Shown here in pieces: positions 1 to 4,864 of a stretch of DNA of 8,984 nucleotides. The notes below the pieces were generated by a model. It had not been told where the DNA came from. It saw only the letters and a program-made list of their open reading frames with translations, and ran no database searches. The stretch comes from CAYSHJ01 sp964589725 (GTDB taxonomy: Bacteria > Planctomycetota > Planctomycetia > Planctomycetales > Planctomycetaceae). The position numbers were made by a program, and so were the translations under genes. Numbering within the stretch: the stretch's first letter is position 1; every line of letters begins with the position of its first letter. Location of the stretch: NCBI GenBank assembly GCA_964589725.1, contig CAZPUJ010000682.1:1-8984 (forward strand), given 5' to 3'.

Positions 1-72
1 GGGGTGAGGGGGTTCATGGGCCGGTGGAGCGCTCGGCCCCCTCACCCTCTCCCCCGCGGCGGGGGAGGGGGG
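1..72. repeat. Overlapping GC-rich inverted repeats
   Basis: Two hairpins can form here and they compete. Bases 2-12 pair with 37-47 (GGGTGAGGGGG with CCCCCTCACCC), leaving a loop that contains the 8-base palindrome GAGCGCTC at 27-34. Bases 45-56 pair with 60-71 around a 3-base loop, with one G-U pair. The shared arm at 45-47 prevents both from forming fully at once. The element may extend left of the window. CCCTCACCC/CTCTCCCCC-type palindromes look like dispersed, multi-copy intergenic repeats; that is inference, since only one copy is present here. It lies upstream of the DUF6807 gene and could equally terminate an unseen upstream gene. Confidence 0.6.
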
Positions 73-77
73 ACAAA

Positions 78-106
78 TTGCATGCACGGCGCGCAGAAAT
101 TACAAC
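78..106 (+). promoter_or_regulatory. Weak candidate promoter for the DUF6807 gene
   Basis: TTGCAT at 78-83 and TACAAC at 101-106 are separated by 17 bases, the spacing expected for a housekeeping sigma factor. Each hexamer matches its consensus only partly (about 3 of 6 and 4 of 6). A second -10-like hexamer, TATAAC at 114-119, has no partner at the right distance. Planctomycete promoters are poorly defined, so this is only a candidate. It would give a leader of roughly 55 bases before the GTG start at 169. Confidence 0.2.
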
Positions 107-157
107 CCAAGCCTATAACCGAAGGCTCTCAAACACCGTTAAGTCTTGCGCTTTTTC

Positions 158-162
158 AGGAG
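158..162 (+). promoter_or_regulatory. Ribosome binding site fixing a GTG start
   Basis: AGGAG lies 6 bases before GTG at 169. This selects the GTG rather than any upstream ATG, and it places a clean signal peptide at the protein's N-terminus. Confidence 0.75.
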
Positions 163-168
163 ACTACC

Positions 169-1095
169 GTGAATCGACTCCTCTCAACCGCGTGCCTGGT
201 CGCTGTCAGCTTGTTGTTGGCGAGTCCAATTTTCGCCGATGATGCGAAAGTGAAATTGACTCGATCCGACGACACCGTCGCCGTGACGATCGGTGGCCAG
301 GAATTCACGACTTACCATTTCGCCAAGACATTGCCGAAACCGTTTCTCTCACCCGTGAAGGCGGCGGACGGAGCGGTGCTGACTCGGCCAATCGTCGGTC
401 CGGATTACAAAGGAGATCATCCGCACCATAAGGGGATTTGGGTCTCGGTCGACGAAGTCAACGACATCAAGTTCTGGGCCGAGAAAGGAAAAATTGAAAA
501 CCGCGCCGCCGAGTTGCTCGCGGCTGAAGGTAATCCGGCGAAGCTCAAGGTCGAGAATCACTGGCTCGGCGAGAACGGCGAAACGTTGATGGTCGAGACC
601 ACGACGATCTTGATCTTCGCGAATCGACAACTGACGTTCGACATCCGCTTCCGCATGACCGGCGGTGACGTGAACTTCAAGGACACGAAAGAAGGTTTGT
701 TCGGCGTCCGCATCGCTGAATCGATGCGCGAAGACAAAGGAGCCGGCGTCGTGGTCAATGCGGACGGCCGCAAGGCCACGAAAGAATGCTGGGGCCAGAA
801 CTCGAACTGGGTCGATTACACGGGGCCGGTCGACGGCAAGACATACGGCGTGACGATCTTCGATCACCCCAAAAACTTCCGCCCCAGCCGCTACCACGTC
901 CGCGGTTACGGCCTGTTCTCCGTCAGCCCCTTCGGTGAAGCGGCCTACACCAATGGAGCGAATCCGCAGACAAACGACGTCTTCAAGAAAGACAGCGAAC
1001 TTCGCCTACGCTACGGCATCTACTTCCACGACGGCGACGCGGAGGCCGGCGATTCCGCAGGGGCCTACAACAAGTTCTTGGAGAGTGCGAAGTAG
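169..1095 (+). CDS. Secreted DUF6807 (PmoA-like) family protein
   Basis: A 308-residue protein of the family annotated as DUF6807 or 'methane oxygenase PmoA', a name that says nothing reliable about function. The reading frame is open from position 4, but GTG at 169 is preferred: it has an AGGAG site and yields a signal peptide (hydrophobic stretch about residues 8-22, likely cleavage after Ala23 in PIFA-DD). Family hallmarks are the His-rich DHPHHKG motif at residues 83-89 followed by WVSVDEVND, and the C-terminal segment with FDHPKNFRPS and FSVSPFGEAAY (about 231-260). The His cluster could bind metal or substrate; this is inference. The mature protein should act in the periplasm or outside. 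Relatives are common in planctomycete genomes near carbohydrate-degradation genes, but no such neighbour is seen here. The family assignment is secure; the activity is unknown. Confidence 0.85.
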   Translation: MNRLLSTACLVAVSLLLASPIFADDAKVKLTRSDDTVAVTIGGQEFTTYHFAKTLPKPFLSPVKAADGAVLTRPIVGPDYKGDHPHHKGIWVSVDEVNDIKFWAEKGKIENRAAELLAAEGNPAKLKVENHWLGENGETLMVETTTILIFANRQLTFDIRFRMTGGDVNFKDTKEGLFGVRIAESMREDKGAGVVVNADGRKATKECWGQNSNWVDYTGPVDGKTYGVTIFDHPKNFRPSRYHVRGYGLFSVSPFGEAAYTNGANPQTNDVFKKDSELRLRYGIYFHDGDAEAGDSAGAYNKFLESAK

Positions 1096-1109
1096 CTCAT
1101 TAAGAGGTA

Positions 1110-1131
1110 GCTGAGTTCGCAAGAACTTAGC
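1110..1131 (+). terminator. GNRA-loop hairpin after the DUF6807 stop
   Basis: GCTGAGTTC at 1110-1118 pairs with GAACTTAGC at 1123-1131 (9 pairs, one of them G-U) around a GCAA tetraloop. It begins 15 bases after the stop codon. No T-run follows, so it is not a canonical intrinsic terminator. It could be a weak terminator, a 3'-end stabiliser or a dispersed repeat. The rest of the 148-base gap to the CoA-transferase start shows no gene or clear promoter. Confidence 0.45.
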
Positions 1132-1243
1132 CGGATCGTCTCCGACATGCCCTCGTCTTGCGATGCAGCTCTTGCTCGTCGAAGTCTCTCGCTCGACTGA
1201 CCTGGTTCAATCCGAAATCCGCAATTGCCAGCCCGAAGCCCCA

Positions 1244-2017
1244 ATGCCTGACTACACACGCATGGAGTTGATGATCTGCTCCGCCGCCCGGCAGTTGGAA
1301 GACGACGCGATGGTTGTCGTGGGGACGGGTGCTCCGTGTGCGGCGGCGATGTTGGCGCAGAAGACGACCGCGCCAAATCTCACACTGCTGTTCGAGGCTG
1401 GGGGCATCGGGCCGATTCTGCCGCGCATGCCGATCAGTGTCGGGGACTCGCGCACGTTTTATCGCGGGCTGATGGCCACCAGCATGGCCGACATCATGCA
1501 GACGTGTCAGCGAGGTCTCGTCGATTACACGTTTCTTGGCGGAGCACAGCTTGACCAGTTTGGCAATCTGAACTCGACGCAGATCGGCGACGATTACTTG
1601 CGGCCAAAAGTCCGTTTACCCGGCAGTGGCGGAGCGAATGACCTCGGATCGTTCTGTTGGCGAGTGCTCGTGATGACGCTTCACGACCGCCGGCGGTTTG
1701 TCGAACGAGTCGACTTCATCACGACGCCGGGATATCTCAGTGGGCCCGGCGCTCGCGAGGCGGCTGGCCTGCCCCCCGGCACCGGGCCGTACAAGGTCAT
1801 CACCGATCTGGCTGTGTTGGGTTTTGACGACGTCACGAAGCGCATGCAGGTCGAATCGCTGCATCCCGGCGTGAGCCTCGACGACGTTCGCAGCCGCACC
1901 GGGTTTGAGTTGCTCGTGCGCAAGCCGATTGGAACGACGCCCGCGCCCGATCCGCAAGCACTGGATATTCTACGGAACGAAGTCGATCCGCTGAGGTACA
2001 TTATTGGCCGAGGGTAA
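1244..2017 (+). CDS. Family I CoA-transferase, beta subunit (GctB-like)
   Basis: A 257-residue beta subunit of a class I CoA-transferase (glutaconate/3-oxoacid type). These enzymes move CoA between carboxylic acids through a glutamyl-CoA thioester on the beta subunit, and normally need a separate alpha subunit. The catalytic glutamate is visible as Glu51 in LLFEAGGIGP, close to Glu54 of the well-studied GctB. Other family segments are VVGTGAP (about 25-31), DYTFLGGAQLDQFGN (about 98-112) and the C-terminal DPLRYIIGR. The length matches full-length relatives. The ATG at 1244 is chosen because MPDYTRMELM aligns with typical family N-termini; the frame is open further upstream (ATG at 1163), but that extension does not look family-like. 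No Shine-Dalgarno sequence precedes either start. No alpha subunit is present in the window, so the substrate cannot be named. Keeping the catalytic Glu argues against the IpdB-type hydrolase branch. Confidence 0.85.
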   Translation: MPDYTRMELMICSAARQLEDDAMVVVGTGAPCAAAMLAQKTTAPNLTLLFEAGGIGPILPRMPISVGDSRTFYRGLMATSMADIMQTCQRGLVDYTFLGGAQLDQFGNLNSTQIGDDYLRPKVRLPGSGGANDLGSFCWRVLVMTLHDRRRFVERVDFITTPGYLSGPGAREAAGLPPGTGPYKVITDLAVLGFDDVTKRMQVESLHPGVSLDDVRSRTGFELLVRKPIGTTPAPDPQALDILRNEVDPLRYIIGRG

Positions 2018-2063
2018 GCGTTTCGAAATCGATGTTCCATCCGTGGCTCAAGACTCGCTTACC
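2013..2063. terminator. Inverted repeat spanning two convergent stop codons
   Basis: GGTAAGCG at 2013-2020 is the exact reverse complement of CGCTTACC at 2056-2063. Each arm contains the TAA stop of one gene: the CoA-transferase on the plus strand and the alcohol dehydrogenase on the minus strand. The 8-base stem would enclose a 35-base loop that fills almost all of the 41-base convergent gap. There is no T-run, so a bidirectional terminator role is only a possibility. Confidence 0.3.
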
Positions 2064-3219
2064 AAGCTTCACGGTACAATGTCACGATCTCCTCGACCGT
2101 CGGAATACGCGGATTATTCTGCGGACTGCCGGAAGCCATCGCGTCGCTCGCCATCCTGGGCAGAGATTGTTCGAATTGCGGTGGATCCATGCCGCGACAT
2201 TGGCCGAGGCGCGGGACGTTCAGATCGCGGTTGAGTTGTTCCAGGCCGGCGACGAGCGCGGCTGAGGCCGACAGATCGGAGTCTGTGTCGGAAGCGACAC
2301 CAAGGGTACGCGAGACGGTCGCGTAACGAGACGTCGCACCGGGGAACGAGAACCGAGTCACCGTCGGCAGCAGCACGGCGTTCGACAAGCCGTGCGGCAA
2401 ATGAAAGAGCGCTCCGATTGGACGGCTCATGCCATGCACCAGGCAGACGCTGCTGTTGGCGAAGGCCATGCCTCCCTGACAGGCCGCCAGCATCATGCCT
2501 TCGCGAGCGGCGGCGTTGTTCGGCTCGTGAAACGCGGTTCGCAAATGTTGTGTGACCAGCCGCATGGAACTCAGCGCCAGCGGGTCGGTCATCGGATTGG
2601 CTTTGCGCGAGACGTAGGCTTCGATCGCGTGCGTCAACGTGTCCACACCGACGGCCGCGGTGAGAGTCGCTGGCATGCTCATCGTCAGCGAGTAATCAAC
2701 CAACGCGACACGCGGCAGCAGGTGCGCATCGAGCATCATCATTTTCACATCGCGCTCGGTGTCGGTGATCACGGCCACCTTGGTGACCTCGCTGCCCGTG
2801 CCAGCGGTGGTCGGAATCGCGATCAACGGCACACCGGACTTTGGGATCTTGTGATAGCCCAGGTATTGGCTCATCGGCGGAGGATTGGCCGTCAGAATGC
2901 TGGCGACTTTCGCGCAGTCGATCGGGCTACCTCCACCGAGTGCGACGATCACCTGCGCGCCGGAATTGCGGAATTGATCCAGAGCGGCCAGCACATTGCG
3001 GTCGGTCGGATCGGGCTGGACATCTGCGAAAATCGAGGCGTGAATCCCCTGTCGTTCAAGCGGACCAATGACTTTGTCCACGATGCCGAGTTCGACCATG
3101 CCTCGATCCGTGACCACGAGCACTCGGTCGGCGCTCAGCCGCTTGATCTGAGCGGCCAACTCGCCGCTCGCACCGCCGCCGATGATGACTGTCGAGGGAA
3201 TGTTGAACTGTAGGCTCAT
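2059..3219 (-). CDS. Iron-containing (group III) alcohol dehydrogenase
   Basis: A 386-residue NAD(P)-dependent alcohol/aldehyde oxidoreductase of the Fe-ADH family, expected in the cytoplasm. The N-terminal half carries the nucleotide-binding motif GGGSPID at residues 95-101 and the family motif TTAGTGSEVT at about 137-146. The four metal ligands of the C-terminal domain are all recognisable: Asp193 and His197 in VDTLTHAIEAY, His262 in VHGMSRP and His276 in HLPHG. The length is typical. ATG at 3217-3219 is preceded by AAGGAT. Only one base separates it from the stop of the upstream dehydrogenase (TGA-C-ATG on the minus strand), so translation is very likely coupled. The pairing suggests that it interconverts a short hydroxy acid or alcohol and the semialdehyde used by its neighbour. 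The family covers lactaldehyde, butanol, 1,3-propanediol and 4-hydroxybutyrate enzymes, so the substrate is open. Confidence 0.92.
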   Translation of the reverse strand: MSLQFNIPSTVIIGGGASGELAAQIKRLSADRVLVVTDRGMVELGIVDKVIGPLERQGIHASIFADVQPDPTDRNVLAALDQFRNSGAQVIVALGGGSPIDCAKVASILTANPPPMSQYLGYHKIPKSGVPLIAIPTTAGTGSEVTKVAVITDTERDVKMMMLDAHLLPRVALVDYSLTMSMPATLTAAVGVDTLTHAIEAYVSRKANPMTDPLALSSMRLVTQHLRTAFHEPNNAAAREGMMLAACQGGMAFANSSVCLVHGMSRPIGALFHLPHGLSNAVLLPTVTRFSFPGATSRYATVSRTLGVASDTDSDLSASAALVAGLEQLNRDLNVPRLGQCRGMDPPQFEQSLPRMASDAMASGSPQNNPRIPTVEEIVTLYREAW

Positions 3220-3220
3220 G

Positions 3221-4708
3221 TCACCATCCTTGTTGCCGGTGATAGGTGCCGTCCCAGCGGGACAGTACGACCTTCTGCCGCGTGTAGAACATCACGCCTT
3301 CGACGCCTTGCATGTGCAGGTCGCCGAAGAACGACAAGTTCCAGCCGGAAAATGGGAACAGTGCCATCGGCGCGGGGACGCCCACGTTGATGCCGACCAT
3401 GCCGCAACGGATGTTGCGAGTGAACTGCCGCGCCGCGAGTCCGCTGCCCGTGAACAGCGCCGCACCGTTGCCGAACGGGCTGCGGTTTGCCAGTTCGATC
3501 GCCTTTTCTAACGAGTTCGGGCGTTGCAGGCACAATACCGGCCCGAAGATTTCCTCGCGTGCGATCTGCATGTCGGACAAGACGCCGTCCAGCAATGTCG
3601 GGCCGACGAAGAAGCCTTGTTGTGGAATACCTTGCCGTCCATCGCGTGCAAGCATCGCTCCTTCGGCCGCGCCCCGTTCGATGTAGCTCAACACGCGGTC
3701 ACGCGAGGAGGCGTCAATGACCGGCCCCATCTGCGCCTCGGGATCGGCGTCGGTGTTCGCGACCTTCAACGCGTCCATCGCCTCGACCATTCGCCGTTGC
3801 AACGGATCGGCCGCGGCACCGACACCCATCAACACTGAGCCTGCCATGCAGCGCTGACCCGCACAGCCAAACGCCGCGCCCATGATCGCTCGGATCGTCG
3901 GGTCGGGATCGGCATCGGGCATTACGACCAGCACGTTCTTCGCGCCGCCGCCGGCTTGCACTCGTTTGCCATACCGGCTGGCCAACGCATAAACGTGCTG
4001 AGCGATGCGCGACGAACCGACAAAGCTGACGGCCGCGATCCTGGGATGCTCGCACAGCGCATCAACGACCTCCGCGCCGCCGTGAACGATGTTGAACACG
4101 CCGTCGGGAAGCCCGGCTTTTTGCAGCAGCTCGCCCAATCGCACTGCCGTGAGCGGCACTTTTTCGCTGGGCTTCAGAATGAACGTGTTGCCGCAGGCCA
4201 ACGCCAGCGGAAACATCCACATCGGCACCATCGCCGGAAAGTTGAACGGCGTGATTCCCGCGCACACGCCGAGCGGTTCGCGCATCGTCAATCCGTCGAT
4301 GTGCTCGGCCACCTGCGGCAGCGACTCGCCCTTTTGCAAATGAGCGATCCCGCAAGCAAATTCGACCACTTCCAGTCCGCGACGCACGTCGCCGCGAGCT
4401 TCCTCCAAAGTCTTGCCATTCTCGCGCGTGACGAGCCGAGCCAACTCTTCGAAATGCGCTTCCAGCAGCGACCGGAAACTGAACATTAACGACGCTCGTC
4501 GAGTCGCCGGCGTCTCAGACCATCCACGAAATGCCACTTGAGCCGCCGTCACCGCAGCGTCGACCTCCGCCACGCCGCACATCGGCACACGCGCGATGAC
4601 TTCGCCCGTTGACGGATTATGAACCGCGCCGAACTTGTCGACGCGCGGCACACGCCACTCGCCACCAATCCAAACCGGCGTTACGTTTCCACCTGCCGGA
4701 TAATTCAT
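3221..4708 (-). CDS. mmsA: Methylmalonate-semialdehyde dehydrogenase, CoA-acylating
   Basis: A 495-residue aldehyde dehydrogenase of the MmsA/IolA type, which converts (methyl)malonate semialdehyde, NAD+ and CoA to propionyl-CoA or acetyl-CoA plus CO2. Visible motifs are ITPFNFPAM (about 152-160), SFVGSS (about 228-233) and the catalytic Cys287 in GCAGQRCMAG. Hydrolytic aldehyde dehydrogenases have ELGG with a general-base Glu; this protein reads QAGGGAKN (about 251-258), as expected for the CoA-acylating branch. The C-terminal signature (FPFSGW, then FFGDLHMQG and FYTRQK, about 451-479) is characteristic of this subfamily. ATG at 4706-4708 is selected by AAGGAG six bases upstream, over a 35-residue N-terminal extension that is open to 4813. 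It is first in an operon with the iron alcohol dehydrogenase. Valine or beta-alanine, propionate or inositol catabolism are all possible; no other pathway gene is present to choose between them. Confidence 0.9.
   Translation of the reverse strand: MNYPAGGNVTPVWIGGEWRVPRVDKFGAVHNPSTGEVIARVPMCGVAEVDAAVTAAQVAFRGWSETPATRRASLMFSFRSLLEAHFEELARLVTRENGKTLEEARGDVRRGLEVVEFACGIAHLQKGESLPQVAEHIDGLTMREPLGVCAGITPFNFPAMVPMWMFPLALACGNTFILKPSEKVPLTAVRLGELLQKAGLPDGVFNIVHGGAEVVDALCEHPRIAAVSFVGSSRIAQHVYALASRYGKRVQAGGGAKNVLVVMPDADPDPTIRAIMGAAFGCAGQRCMAGSVLMGVGAAADPLQRRMVEAMDALKVANTDADPEAQMGPVIDASSRDRVLSYIERGAAEGAMLARDGRQGIPQQGFFVGPTLLDGVLSDMQIAREEIFGPVLCLQRPNSLEKAIELANRSPFGNGAALFTGSGLAARQFTRNIRCGMVGINVGVPAPMALFPFSGWNLSFFGDLHMQGVEGVMFYTRQKVVLSRWDGTYHRQQGW
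3226..3231 (-). promoter_or_regulatory. Ribosome binding site inside the upstream gene's end
   Basis: AAGGAT on the minus strand lies 6 bases before the alcohol dehydrogenase ATG and within the last codons of the semialdehyde dehydrogenase. Re-initiation by ribosomes finishing the first gene is likely. Confidence 0.55.
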
Positions 4709-4714
4709 CACTTT

Positions 4715-4720
4715 CTCCTT
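4715..4720 (-). promoter_or_regulatory. Strong ribosome binding site for mmsA
   Basis: AAGGAG on the minus strand, within AAAGGAGAAA, lies 6 bases upstream of ATG 4706-4708. It decides the start against the longer open frame. Confidence 0.8.
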
Positions 4721-4780
4721 TCGGCACCGGCCCGAACCAGTGACCGAACTTGCGTGGCCTGCGTCTTCTTCTGTTTCAAC

Positions 4781-4835
4781 AAAACTGTTTTCATACAACT
4801 TACCACCGTTCATTGCCGTCGGCGACGTCGTCGCC
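4781..4835. promoter_or_regulatory. Divergent intergenic region with two dyads
   Basis: The 156-base gap 4709-4864 separates two divergent genes, so it should hold both promoters. Two dyads stand out. AAAAC-T-GTTTT at 4781-4791 sits in the only AT-rich part of the gap and resembles a small operator. GGCGACG-T-CGTCGCC at 4821-4835 is a perfect 7-base inverted repeat, 29 bases before the plus-strand ATG. I could not identify convincing -35/-10 pairs on either strand, and no adjacent regulator gene is present, so the function is unknown. Confidence 0.3.
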
Positions 4836-4864
4836 TGGCTGTCGCCGCGAAGAGGAAAGAACGC

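Noticed and set aside
349..897. A 182-codon minus-strand frame inside the DUF6807 gene
   Set aside because: The plus-strand frame has a signal peptide, ribosome binding site and family motifs; the antisense frame has none.
1163..1243. An earlier ATG for the CoA-transferase subunit
   Set aside because: The 27 extra residues do not resemble the family, and MPDYTRMELM matches the usual N-terminus. Neither start has a ribosome binding site, so this rests on family similarity.
2392..3213. A 273-codon open frame on the plus strand, antisense to the alcohol dehydrogenase
   Set aside because: It is rich in His, Arg, Gln and Asp with no recognisable domain, and the opposite strand encodes a fully conserved enzyme. 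It is a GC-rich antisense shadow.
4709..4813. A 35-residue N-terminal extension of the semialdehyde dehydrogenase
   Set aside because: A strong AAGGAG site sits six bases before the internal ATG at 4708, and family members begin at about that point.
4619..4864. An upstream extension of the fused hydrolase, including a run of seven arginines just before its true start
   Set aside because: The extension begins inside the opposite dehydrogenase gene and would bury the signal peptide. The ATG at 4865 has a ribosome binding site and a clean N-terminus.
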